A stretch of DNA of 22,238 nucleotides from Botryococcus braunii (Eukaryota; Chlorophyta; Trebouxiophyceae), in assembly GCA_002005505.1 (NCBI GenBank), contig KV908777.1, positions 28,410-50,647 on the forward strand. Reading direction: 5' to 3'. Under the pieces are notes generated by a model. It made no database searches and was not told the DNA's origin. It saw nothing but the letters and a program-made list of their open reading frames with translations. How positions within the stretch are numbered: position 1 is the first letter of the stretch; every line of letters starts with the position of its first letter. The translations under genes and the position numbers were made by a program. Positions 13,374 to 22,238 of this stretch are shown here, one piece after another.

Positions 13374-16300
13374 CTATGTCATCTTCACAAGTCCAAACCC
13401 TCGCCTGTGCATCTGGAAGGCAGGGCGAGCGAGAGGCTTTGTCAGCATGTCTGCCTTGTTCCTTGCAGACTCCACATAGCAGAGTGTAACCTGCCCCTTT
13501 GCAATAGCTTCACGTGCAAAGTGGAAGCACACTGCAATGTGCTTAGTATACTTGCTATACAGTGGGTTTTTCAGGTTAGCAATGCACCCCTGATTGTCAC
13601 AGTATAGCTTCACTGACCAAGGAGGAGTTCCGATTTCCTCCATGAACCCACGCAGCCAGTTAAGCTCCTTAATAGCCAGACTGGTTGCCATGAATTCTGC
13701 CTCCACAGTGGAGGTAGCAACTGAGTGTTGCTTCTTACTACCCCAGACCACAGCACTGCCAAACACTGATAGCACATATCCCGAGGTAGAATGCCTGCTG
13801 TCAATATCGCCAGCATAATCTGCATCAACATGACCTTCTAACACAGGCCCTTTCCCTCCCAGCACTAAGACACACTCTCGAGTAGACTGAAGATACCTCA
13901 ATACCCTCAAGCCCTCATTCATGTGGGCAGTGGTGGGAGCGTTCCGGTAACGGGACAGAACACCCACAGCCTGAGCTATATCAGGTCGAGTTGTATTAGC
14001 AATATACAACAGAGACCCAACAAGCTCACAATATCTATGCCCGGGAGGCAGTGGAGTCCCAGACCCAAAGCTGGTCTCACCCACTGTAACCTGCGGCATC
14101 CCAGACATCACAAAGTCTTTACTCATGGGAGTATCGACTGTACGTGACTCAGCACTCACCCCAAACTTCTCACACAGTGCATCAATCTTAGGCACGCAGC
14201 TCAGTGATAAGCACCGATTCTCTCTATCTCTCAGGATCTGGCAGCCCAAGAAGTCCTTGACTTCACCAAGGTCATGAATCTTGAAGCTTGCCAACAGCTC
14301 CTTTTTCACCCATTCTATCTCTTCCGCACCCATTGCCACAATCAAAAGATCATCAACATACACAAGCATGTATGACAGCTCCCCATCCTCGTGTCTCTTT
14401 ATGTAAACTCCCGCATCGCTCTTACACACTTCATATCCCATACTCAGCAGCTTCTCATTCAGGGTCTTGTGCCAAGCCCTGGGAGCCTGCTTCAGGCCAT
14501 AAAGGGCCTTACGCAGTCTGCACACAATGTTGGGGTTGCCATTATCAAATCCAGGAGGCTGTGTCACATACACCTCCTCCTCTAATTCACCATTCAAAAA
14601 GGCGGTCTTTATATCCACCTGGTGAATTTCCATGTTCTTTGCTGCAGCAGTTGCTAGCAAAGTCCTCCTGGACCCATAGCTACTGGTAGGTGCAAAGACC
14701 TCATCTACATCAACTCCAGGAATCTGTCTACAGCCCTGGGCTACAAGCCGAGCCTTAAATCTCAACACGTTCCCATGTGCATCAGTCTTCACAGAGAATA
14801 TCCAATGCACAGGGATCACCTTGTGTCCCCTGGGTCTCTCAACGTACTCCATCACCTCGTGCGCATCAAGAGAATCTTGCTCCTCTTGCATTGCCTGGCG
14901 CCAGAATTCCCACTGAGGGGATCTTTGCGCCTCCCTGAGGTTTCCAGGGATTGGCACCTTGGACCACCTCACCCCAGGTATCTTACCCTTTACAGGATTC
15001 AGATTGTGATCATGCACAACATGGCTATCCTCTCTAGGCTCACACGCACGTGCTTCCACTACTCTTTCGCTCGAGGTTACTGCGTTACACACCTCTCTGA
15101 CTCTCTCCCACTCTGGAGGTGTCTGCAGCTTTCTCTCCTTGGAGGATTCACATGCTGCTCCACTCAATCTGGGTCTTACATCACTCGTCATGTCCCAAAC
15201 GCACTCATCACTCAAAGGCGCAGCATAATCTGGCACTGTGCGACACCCTGCAGTGGTGTCTCTCTCATCCACGCTTGTACTCTCACAACACACCTGTGAC
15301 TCCCCAGTGTGTCCCTCACAAGCACGCAGAGCCTGGCCATCTGAAGACTCCCTTTGTCCATCAAGTGTCTGATTGGAAATCTCCAAACTGACCTCTCTTG
15401 CCTCACTCTCAGCGCTTACATGATCAGACATGCCCTCCAGCCTGGCCAAGTCCTGTCCATTAGGCTGAGCTTCCGTTGCTTCCCCTGGGCAAATGGCCTC
15501 TGACATTCTCCTATTCTCTCCATCACTCACATCTCCATCATGTTCCACAGTGACCTCAGCTGCAGTCTCACGTGCTGCTACTCTCTGATCATACCGTTGC
15601 TGCCGGGTCAGCCCGTCTTGCCCTCGGACACCCATGGCCCCAACTTCCATTCGAACACATTCTTGCACATTATTCAAACGTTGCATGTGTGACTTGGTCT
15701 CCTCGCCTCCTCGCGCCAGGTTCTCCATGTGTCCGAGTACGGACCAGCTGTGGCCGGACTGCGTATGGCTCAGCTCCGAGGAAGTGGGCTCCCCGTCCAC
15801 GTTGACACTTGTAGTCTCAGAATTCTCACAGGGGTTGATTGCACATGGGGTAGTTGCACAGGGGGTGGTTGCACAGGGGGAGTCAGGTCCGGACTGCTGC
15901 ACGTTGACCTCTCGGTTGCAGAGAGGCTCAGGATCATCTGAGTCCCAAAAAGACAACTGACCCAAGGACTGCTGGCCCTCCTGTTGTACAAAAGGCAAGG
16001 CAAAGGGCTGCTGGACTGCATTTGGACTCACAGGAGACATGGTGCTAAGCCCCACTCTGTCTGCGCCCCTTAAGTGCTCCAGAAAGGTAACATCTCTGCT
16101 TTCTTTCCAAATCCCGTTTCCCATATAAATTCTATATGCCTTTGACACACTGGAATACCCTGTGAAGAGACCAGGGGAGGTCTTAGACTCAAACACTCCC
16201 CTTTGGTGATCAGGTATGTGCACATGTGCTAGACAGCCAAAAGTCCTGAGCAGGGATACATCGGGCTTTACCCCATGGAAGGCTTCATAAGGCGTCTTGT

Positions 16301-18524
16301 CACGTCCAGTCACAGGTCCCATATTGTACAGGATGCAGGCTGTCTCCACTGCTTCCTTCCAGAGTGACTGTTTGGCAGCTGCATGCAACATGAGTGTTCT
16401 GGCCTTCTCCTTGATTGTTCGGTTCATCCGTTCAGCAACGCCATTTTGCTGAGGCGTGTATGCTGCAGAGGTCTCAAATTTAATTCCCTCCTGCGTACAG
16501 AAACCCTTCAATGTACTGTTGAGGAATTCTGTCCCCCTGTCAGTACGAATGCACTTAACAGAGCGGTTCAACTGCCTCTGCCAAAAAATCAGGAGGTCTC
16601 TGACTGCACTGCTGATTGCATCCTTGGTTTTTACTGCCAGGGCTATGACGTAGTGCGTAGCCTCATCCACAATCGTGACAAAGAAGCGCTCCCCAGTAAT
16701 AGCTGTAGGGGAGATGGGGCCAACTGTGTCCAAATGAATTCTCTCAAGGGGCTCAGTGGCTGCTCTGGAACTGGTTCCAAAAGGGGGACGACTGTGCTTT
16801 CCTTGAATGCACGCTTCACACGAAGAGTGACAGTTTGCGCAAGGGGAGAGAGATACAGGGATGCCCAGGACCAAATCTTCAGACTGCAGTCGCCTCATAT
16901 TAACCTCCCCTGGGTGCCCCAGTCTACTGTGCCACAGTGCTCTCAATCTGCAATCATGAGCGACTGGTGCTCTGGCTGTGTTAACAAACACAGAGACAGG
17001 GTTTCTGACTGGACTGACCTTCTGCAAGAAATACAGGCCATTTCTCTGTGCAACTGAACAAGACCAGTTTTGAGCGCCACGCATACCAGTGTAACTTCCC
17101 ACACTGTCTGTCACAAAACTAGCCCCATCACGTATAGCAGCTGTCACTGAAATCAGATTAGCTGTAGCTGAAGGAACACAATGCACATTGTGAAGCCACA
17201 GGGGTTGCTGTTCTGCACTGCTCAAGCACAGGGAACCAGTTGCAATTATCTGTCCCGTGGCATCTGACGTAGCCATATGCAAAGGAATGGGATTTCTGTG
17301 CAGGGTGGGGGAATGTAGCAGGGACAGATCATTGACTAGGTGGATGGTGGCTCCACTGTCCACCAGAAAACTTCTCGCTTCTGGCATGACGCGTGTTGGT
17401 GTTAAGACATTCAGAGAAATCATGGCAGACATACCAGAGGGTGGTGGATATCCCCCGGGGAAAAAGTTGTTGCCGTTCCCGCTGCCCTCCGGAGGTCGAG
17501 CCACTGCAGCCGACGCTTGATTTTGGAATTGCGGAAGCAGATTGGCCATTGCAGCCATGACTTGCTGCAGGTTCTGTTGCATCTTCTCGTCCGCCTCCTT
17601 CTTGAGGCAGTTCCTCTCAAAATGGCCTAGCTTGTTGCAGTAGCGGCAGCGCCTGTTGTCACGCCGGTCCCGTCCCTCCACCTTGGTCGATGAAGCTTGG
17701 CCCCCCTGGCCTCCAGCTTGGGTCTCCTGTGGGCTTGCAGTCCCTGGTGTGGTGGAGTAGGCTGGTGTGATGGCTGCCCTGGCCACAGGGGTGACTCTGG
17801 GGACCTGGTCGTTGAAGCCCAGTCCCTTGGCTGTGGTGGAGATGATCTCCCACAGTCCCTCCAGATCCTTCCCAGCAGATGAGGAGAACATCCCAGTCTC
17901 CTTCGCTTCCTCTGGCAGGCCCTTGATGATTGCCAGCTTGGCTTCTCTCTCCATGATGGAGTGCCCATTTCGCTTGAGTGCATGGAAGAGTGCCACCTTC
18001 CTGTTGTAGTAGTCCTCCAACGTTTCTGTCTCTCCCATGCTGGTGTGTAGGAGCTCCAGCCAGCGTGCTGTTACCTCCTGGTCTGCCCCTCCAGTAAAAC
18101 GCTCTCGAACCCACTGGTAGGCATTGGCTGCCACTTGCATTGCAGCCAGCTTGGCACCCCACGCCTTGGGGACGCTCTCAATCAGCATTAGGAGCGCTGC
18201 TGCATTCTCCTCTGTGTCTGGCATTGGAGCTTCAATGGCTGCCTTGCACCTTTTGAGGCCACAGGCTGCCACATATGCCAGATCCCAGAGTGGAAATTCC
18301 ACTCCCTCTCTGTCCAGAGTCACTGGACATTTGACATTCGTGGTGACGACGCCACCGGTTTTCGTCATTGCGATGCACATCTCTCCACTCTGCGCAGTGG
18401 AGTTTGCTGGCTGGCTGGGTGATGCACTGATGGAGGAGCCAGACCCAGCTGATCCAGACTCCGTTGCAGTGCGCTTACTTCTCGTTTTCATGATCACTTG
18501 TCTGCTTCTAGTTTTCATGATCAA
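13374..18524 (-). CDS. gag-pol: Copia Gag-Pol polyprotein, 1716 residues
   Basis: This single frame encodes all replication proteins of the element. It contains a Gag region (about 60-240) and a CCHC zinc knuckle (C293, C296, H301, C306). The protease has its active site at DSGAT (389-393), and the integrase zinc finger is H532, H537, C569, C572. The integrase core has D599, D662 and E698 (D,D35E). Reverse transcriptase follows, with KARLVAQG, VDIKTAFLNGE (D1304) and YVDD (1389-1392). RNase H has DADYAGD (1567-1573), EAE (1608-1610), DNQ (1643) and a final ADMLTKPL. At 1661-1664 it reads KHIA where Copia proteins usually have KHID. The integrase-to-RT linker (about 815-1180) is long and low-complexity, with three PCATT-like repeats near 883. 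The start could be Met1, Met3 or Met12, because the first codons are a small duplication (MKTRSRQ, MKTRSKR). It is over 300 residues longer than typical Copia proteins, mostly in the linker. Confidence 0.98.
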   Translation of the reverse strand: MIMKTRSRQVIMKTRSKRTATESGSAGSGSSISASPSQPANSTAQSGEMCIAMTKTGGVVTTNVKCPVTLDREGVEFPLWDLAYVAACGLKRCKAAIEAPMPDTEENAAALLMLIESVPKAWGAKLAAMQVAANAYQWVRERFTGGADQEVTARWLELLHTSMGETETLEDYYNRKVALFHALKRNGHSIMEREAKLAIIKGLPEEAKETGMFSSSAGKDLEGLWEIISTTAKGLGFNDQVPRVTPVARAAITPAYSTTPGTASPQETQAGGQGGQASSTKVEGRDRRDNRRCRYCNKLGHFERNCLKKEADEKMQQNLQQVMAAMANLLPQFQNQASAAVARPPEGSGNGNNFFPGGYPPPSGMSAMISLNVLTPTRVMPEARSFLVDSGATIHLVNDLSLLHSPTLHRNPIPLHMATSDATGQIIATGSLCLSSAEQQPLWLHNVHCVPSATANLISVTAAIRDGASFVTDSVGSYTGMRGAQNWSCSVAQRNGLYFLQKVSPVRNPVSVFVNTARAPVAHDCRLRALWHSRLGHPGEVNMRRLQSEDLVLGIPVSLSPCANCHSSCEACIQGKHSRPPFGTSSRAATEPLERIHLDTVGPISPTAITGERFFVTIVDEATHYVIALAVKTKDAISSAVRDLLIFWQRQLNRSVKCIRTDRGTEFLNSTLKGFCTQEGIKFETSAAYTPQQNGVAERMNRTIKEKARTLMLHAAAKQSLWKEAVETACILYNMGPVTGRDKTPYEAFHGVKPDVSLLRTFGCLAHVHIPDHQRGVFESKTSPGLFTGYSSVSKAYRIYMGNGIWKESRDVTFLEHLRGADRVGLSTMSPVSPNAVQQPFALPFVQQEGQQSLGQLSFWDSDDPEPLCNREVNVQQSGPDSPCATTPCATTPCAINPCENSETTSVNVDGEPTSSELSHTQSGHSWSVLGHMENLARGGEETKSHMQRLNNVQECVRMEVGAMGVRGQDGLTRQQRYDQRVAARETAAEVTVEHDGDVSDGENRRMSEAICPGEATEAQPNGQDLARLEGMSDHVSAESEAREVSLEISNQTLDGQRESSDGQALRACEGHTGESQVCCESTSVDERDTTAGCRTVPDYAAPLSDECVWDMTSDVRPRLSGAACESSKERKLQTPPEWERVREVCNAVTSSERVVEARACEPREDSHVVHDHNLNPVKGKIPGVRWSKVPIPGNLREAQRSPQWEFWRQAMQEEQDSLDAHEVMEYVERPRGHKVIPVHWIFSVKTDAHGNVLRFKARLVAQGCRQIPGVDVDEVFAPTSSYGSRRTLLATAAAKNMEIHQVDIKTAFLNGELEEEVYVTQPPGFDNGNPNIVCRLRKALYGLKQAPRAWHKTLNEKLLSMGYEVCKSDAGVYIKRHEDGELSYMLVYVDDLLIVAMGAEEIEWVKKELLASFKIHDLGEVKDFLGCQILRDRENRCLSLSCVPKIDALCEKFGVSAESRTVDTPMSKDFVMSGMPQVTVGETSFGSGTPLPPGHRYCELVGSLLYIANTTRPDIAQAVGVLSRYRNAPTTAHMNEGLRVLRYLQSTRECVLVLGGKGPVLEGHVDADYAGDIDSRHSTSGYVLSVFGSAVVWGSKKQHSVATSTVEAEFMATSLAIKELNWLRGFMEEIGTPPWSVKLYCDNQGCIANLKNPLYSKYTKHIAVCFHFAREAIAKGQVTLCYVESARNKADMLTKPLARPAFQMHRRGFGLVKMT

Positions 18525-18812
18525 GCCAGTTCTTCACTCCAAGCCTTAAATGACTTCCCCTGGAAGCACTTCTTCCTAGCTCTGACACTGAGTTGATCAG
18601 TCCCAGAAGTACTTCTGCTTTCCCAGCCCAGTTGCTACTGTACAACAATTCCTTCCAGCACTACAGAAGGAATAATTTTACGTGACTAGCTCGATATGTT
18701 TGAACGGCCAGACCTCACTCGTCAGTGAAGCTCGCAGTCTCGAAGCGGGGTCCGAAACCCCTTTTCTCCCTGGAAATCTGTCGTGCGTCACTGCAAGCTC
18801 AGCTTGGAAAGC
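18525..18812 (-). other. Leader (5' untranslated part) of the Copia element
   Basis: These 288 bases between the primer-binding site and the Gag-Pol start contain no long minus-strand frame. Packaging signals would be expected here from knowledge of the family, but none can be named from sequence alone. Confidence 0.6.
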
Positions 18813-18826
18813 GTGGGCCCATAACC
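18813..18826 (-). other. Primer-binding site matching the initiator tRNA-Met anticodon arm
   Basis: The plus strand reads GTGGGCCCATAACC, directly beside the LTR. This is the anticodon stem-loop sequence of eukaryotic initiator tRNA-Met (anticodon CAU inside GGGCCCAUAACC), so the element RNA is complementary to it. Most LTR elements instead pair with the 3' CCA end of a tRNA. Drosophila copia is the known case of priming from an internally cleaved initiator tRNA at this same position. The neighbouring TTGGAAAGCG also resembles the tRNA upstream of the anticodon stem. Confidence 0.85.
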
Positions 18827-19705
18827 TCAAGCATTTCTGCTTGCGGCGTCACCTGCAGTGATGGCACGACGGCAGCGTCACTTCGTAGCCTGTGGGAAAA
18901 ACCGTCCACGCTACAACGTTTCCAGGAACAGCACACAGCACTCTCCAACAGTAGAGGTTGGTCAAGGATACCAACATGCTTCGGACAAGTCTTACAAATG
19001 ATCTTAACTGCTCTCACTCTTGCTAAAGACCACGTAACACTACGCCTTGCCTGATAGCAGAGTTCAGCACCAAAGAGGCCTTGCGATGTCTACTTTACGT
19101 CACTAGAATACAATAATAGTTCATCAGTAACTCAGCAAGGTCTCTTTGTGATGTTTGTACAGTGAAACTATCTTACCGCCACAACGGTGGACGTCAACAT
19201 AAGTCTCAATGAGGTCAAACATTCAGTGCGCTCTCGTCATGCACTCTCATCAATGCACACAGCAGTAATATCTAACTGGTCTGAATGTTTGAGCACAATC
19301 ATATCTGGAACGGCTTTGAGAATCCTAAACACACCTGCAGTGATGGCACGACGGCAGCGTCACTTCGTAGCCTGTGGGAAAAACCGTCCACGCTACAACG
19401 TTTCCAGGAACAGCACACAGCACTCTCCAACAGTAGAGGTTGGTCAAGGATACCAACATGCTTCGGACAAGTACCGAGCCGTTCCTGGGCTGCCCAGGGA
19501 TGGCTCGGACTGCAGGGATCCTAAAGTACTACCATACGTAATGTCTATTGAGAACGCATATCGTACAAGTCACGTGTTATGTCATTGAGGTACGAGTATG
19601 ATCTATACCGTTCATAAAGGGCTATAACGGCTATAGTTTACACTGCTGTTGATGGCATGTGACAGGGGATGTCACTAAGTACAGTATTGACCAATTCATT
19701 CAACA
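18827..19705 (-). repeat. 5' LTR (right copy), 879 bp
   Basis: This is the promoter-bearing LTR of the minus-strand element. It is identical to the left copy as far as compared, including both 141-bp repeats (18850-18990 and 19332-19472) and the hairpin (19474-19508). It is bounded inside by the primer-binding site and outside by the AGTTC duplication. No clear TATA box was found, although TA-rich motifs occur near 19619-19640. Confidence 0.95.
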
Positions 19706-19710
19706 AGTTC
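19706..19710. repeat. Target-site duplication AGTTC (right copy)
   Basis: This matches AGTTC at 12465-12469. Removing the element and one copy gives a plausible empty site reading CTTCGAGTTCCCATTCC. Confidence 0.88.
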
Positions 19711-19744
19711 CCATTCCATGTCCATCAATTTTCGATCCCAATTG

Positions 19745-19746
<2 letters not shown>

Positions 19747-19837
<91 letters not shown>

Positions 19838-19877
19838 CGTGCGTGCATGCGTGCGTGCGTGCATGCGTGCGTGCGTG
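19747..19877. repeat. (GT)n followed by (GCGT)n microsatellite
   Basis: About 85 bp of GT is followed by GCGT and GCAT units to about 19877. Alternating purine-pyrimidine DNA of this kind can adopt the Z form (general knowledge). Confidence 0.94.
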
Positions 19878-20055
19878 GCTGAGCTCCGGGGATGCAAGAT
19901 CGTTGCAGGATACTTATGAGTCAGAGAATTACGCTAGTATCTGAAAGCAATACGTACAAGCACGTATTTTTGTAACAATGTCGATAACTTGTACTATTGT
20001 TACAAGGGTGCGGGGGTACTGCATCTCAGGGTGCGCCTTGTCGCTCGCTCGCTCG

Positions 20056-20350
<295 letters not shown>

Positions 20351-20817
20351 TGTCTCTCTTCCCCCCTCCCTCCCCACCCTCTCCGTCACCCTGCCGCTCC
20401 ACCCCTCTCTCTTGCGCGCTTGCACTTGCTTTCTCCAACCTCTCTTCTATGCAACCCCCCTCCCCCCCGGGGGAGCGGCTCCTCACGCTATCCTCTTTCC
20501 CACAATGGTAAAAGTTTTGGTACAGAGTTGGGATTGATGGAGCGGGAGAAGGAAGCTATAGTTCACAATTCAGGAGTTGGAATAAAGAGAGGGAAAGGAG
20601 AGAGAAAGAGAGAAGGGACGGGGCCCGGGGGGGGGGGGGGGGGGGGGCTTGCCCAGGCTGTTGCAGAGGTTCAGCTCTAGTAGTGGTCCCCTGCTTTGGC
20701 ATCGGTGCAGTCCCGCAAGCATCGTACCGCTGGCGTTCGCAGACAGAAGAGCACGTCTTTTAAGAAGAAGATCAACATAGCTCGGCCCACTCATTAATAT
20801 TTGGTCCCTAGTTCTCA

Positions 20818-21903
20818 ATGCAAGCACTCTGGAGTGCACGTTCTTTTGTAATCTGTGTATCCCTGTGGGCAGCGCACTCGGTCTTTTGCAAACGAGACAT
20901 CGACATTGTGCTTGAGCACGACCTCAATGGCCAGTTTGTGAGAGGAGGACGCATATTTGGGACTCTCAATCCATTGGTAGGTGTTCCTACCATGAAAGGA
21001 TTACCGCTACACAGTCTGTCGAACACCGTTAATCATGCGCAGATTGATCGGCTACGTACATCATCGCCCATGACATAAGTGCTTATATGTATAAGCTTGT
21101 ACAGTTTTGTTAACCTAATCCTGTAGAGTTATAACTTGGAACCTCCATACAGGGGACCTCGACAATCAAGCTACAGAGGGACGAGTGGGGTTACACCGAG
21201 AAGGAATACTTTTCAAACTTAGTTACAAAAAATGGGTGAGTAATCTTGGCTCCTCAATACAATTGAATGTAAACAACGCTCTGATTGGGCTCCTATGCTT
21301 GAGACAAGGTCCGTTTGTACTATTCAGTGCCCTTTCTGCCCGTTGAAAATTGCAGAATTTCTGTTGGCTTAAACCTCAGAATGTTAGCCTGTTCTTTGTT
21401 GAGATGGCTCAGTCTTTCCAGCTCTTGTCCTAGCTGAGCTACATAGTGGGGTTGTTCCTGTACCTCTACTCGGCTTTTCAGCGAGCAGTCGGTGCACCTT
21501 TGCTGTCTACGTTGAGGTCAGGGAGATATGAAATTATCAATTTCTGACAGATGGACAAGGATACCAAGTCTGTGAACACTCTACAACCTAACCCACTGTT
21601 GTATGCATCACAGGTTTTATCGACTCAAGCTGCCCAGCTCTGCAGGCATTGTTCCACAGCCTCTGCTATTTTCAGTCCCCGCTCGATGCCTGGCAGGGGT
21701 AAAGGGATCTGAAAATATAAGAGTACAGGTCACCGATGATGGGTTATTAGTCGGAGTGTCCTATGACCTCGGCAGCTTAGCATGTAATGGGGAAGCGAAC
21801 GATGCTGTTAAAGATTGGAGCCCACCACTGGATTCAAATGTGGCAGTAACTGTGCCACGACCAGCACCAGAAGTATCAGTTGAGCCGACTCCAATGTTTG
21901 CCG
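20818..21903 (+). CDS. ER membrane protein complex subunit 10 (EMC10-like), first three exons
   Basis: EMC10 is a lumenal-facing subunit of the EMC insertase, which places transmembrane segments into the ER membrane. Exons are 20818-20976 (ATG, phase 0, donor GTAGGT), 21153-21235 (acceptor CATACAG, donor GTGAGT, phase 2) and 21614-21903 (acceptor TCACAG, donor GTATGG, phase 1). The next exon lies beyond the window. The first 24 or so residues form a signal peptide ([16 protein letters not shown]). Then come the family features: [36 protein letters not shown], and across the second junction [10 protein letters not shown], followed by [10 protein letters not shown] and the strand [15 protein letters not shown]. 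About 177 residues are visible. The C-terminal membrane anchor expected for the family is not in the window. Identification is by recall of animal and plant EMC10 patterns, supported by perfect splice phases. Confidence 0.85.
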
Positions 21904-21915
21904 GTATGGTTCCCC

Positions 21916-21918
<3 letters not shown>

Positions 21919-21965
<47 letters not shown>

Positions 21966-22034
21966 CGTGTGTGCATGCGTGCGTGCGTGCGTGCGTGCGT
22001 GTGTGTGTGTGTGTGTGTGTGTGCGGGTGTGTGC

Positions 22035-22104
<70 letters not shown>
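21919..22104. repeat. (GT)n / (GCGT)n microsatellite in an EMC10 intron
   Basis: About 185 bp of GT repeat with GCGT units in the middle starts about 16 bases after the donor at 21904. It is followed by a purine-rich GA/GGGA tract from about 22148 to the window end. Confidence 0.94.
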
Positions 22105-22107
<3 letters not shown>

Positions 22108-22238
22108 CGCGCGGATGGGCTCAGGCGTGCATGAGACACAAGGCTTGGGGGGGGGGGGAGAAAGAGGGGGGAAGGGAGGGGGGAGACAGAGACAGACAGC
22201 GGAGGAAGGGGAAGAGAGAGAAAGAAGGGGTTTGGAAG

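Larger units (their letters stand above)
12470..19705 (-). mobile_element. Intact Ty1/Copia LTR retrotransposon, 7236 bp
   Basis: The element reads on the minus strand. Its order is 5' LTR 19705-18827, primer-binding site 18826-18813, leader 18812-18525, one Gag-Pol ORF 18524-13374, polypurine tract 13357-13349, and 3' LTR 13348-12470. The integrase-before-reverse-transcriptase order marks the Copia superfamily. All structural parts are present, the ORF has no stop or frameshift, the LTRs match throughout by eye with a constant offset of 6357, and a 5-bp duplication flanks it. These point to a very recent, possibly still active insertion. It lies between the ubiquitin-like and EMC10-like genes and disrupts no gene that I can show. 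Confidence 0.97.

Noticed and set aside
16383..17057. 224-codon plus-strand frame
   Set aside because: Antisense shadow of the integrase part of the Copia Gag-Pol ORF.
12420..19760. Retrotransposon inserted inside an exon (frame across the empty site reads GFIYAGFEFPFHV)
   Set aside because: The joined frame is only about 30 codons, has a stop eight or so codons upstream and runs into a GT tract.

Overview
The window is nuclear DNA of a eukaryote, most likely a green-lineage alga (prasinophyte-like). The basis is split genes with short exons and clean GT...AG junctions, an interstitial tract of the plant-type telomere unit TTTAGGG (1573-1591), plant-like TRAPP and EMC subunits, a chlorophyte-type TGTAA poly(A) motif after one gene, a Ty1/Copia retrotransposon, and very many microsatellites. 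The organism is inferred, not proven. No bacterial gene, CRISPR array or rRNA gene is visible, and I recognise no tRNA gene.

Layout: (1) 57-4418 +, the last five exons of a mitochondrial-type HSP60/CPN60 gene whose introns are packed with microsatellites and minisatellites. (2) 4419-6998, a 2.6 kb gap between convergent genes with only weak coding-like traces. (3) 8179-6999 -, a complete four-exon TRAPPC6/Trs33-like gene reconstructed from short exons. (4) 8589-9785 +, a divergently placed four-exon gene for a protein of about 119 residues that I do not recognise. (5) about 10040-10345, a 40-bp minisatellite. (6) 10855-11094 +, the last two exons of a ubiquitin-like protein that lacks the terminal Gly-Gly. 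(7) 11461-11646 +, a doubtful exon. (8) 12470-19705, an intact 7.2 kb Copia element on the minus strand: two 879-bp LTRs that look identical, a 5-bp target duplication, one 1716-codon Gag-Pol ORF, a polypurine tract, and a primer-binding site that matches the anticodon arm of initiator tRNA-Met. (9) 20818-21903 +, the first three exons of an EMC10-like gene that continues past the window.

The host genes are housekeeping functions (mitochondrial protein folding, vesicle tethering, ER membrane-protein insertion) and do not form an operon or a shared pathway. The most distinctive object is the young Copia element, with its half-tRNA style priming site and the 141-bp duplication inside each LTR. 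I found no convincing previously undescribed multi-gene system. The best unknowns are the 8589-9785 gene and the ubiquitin-like gene.
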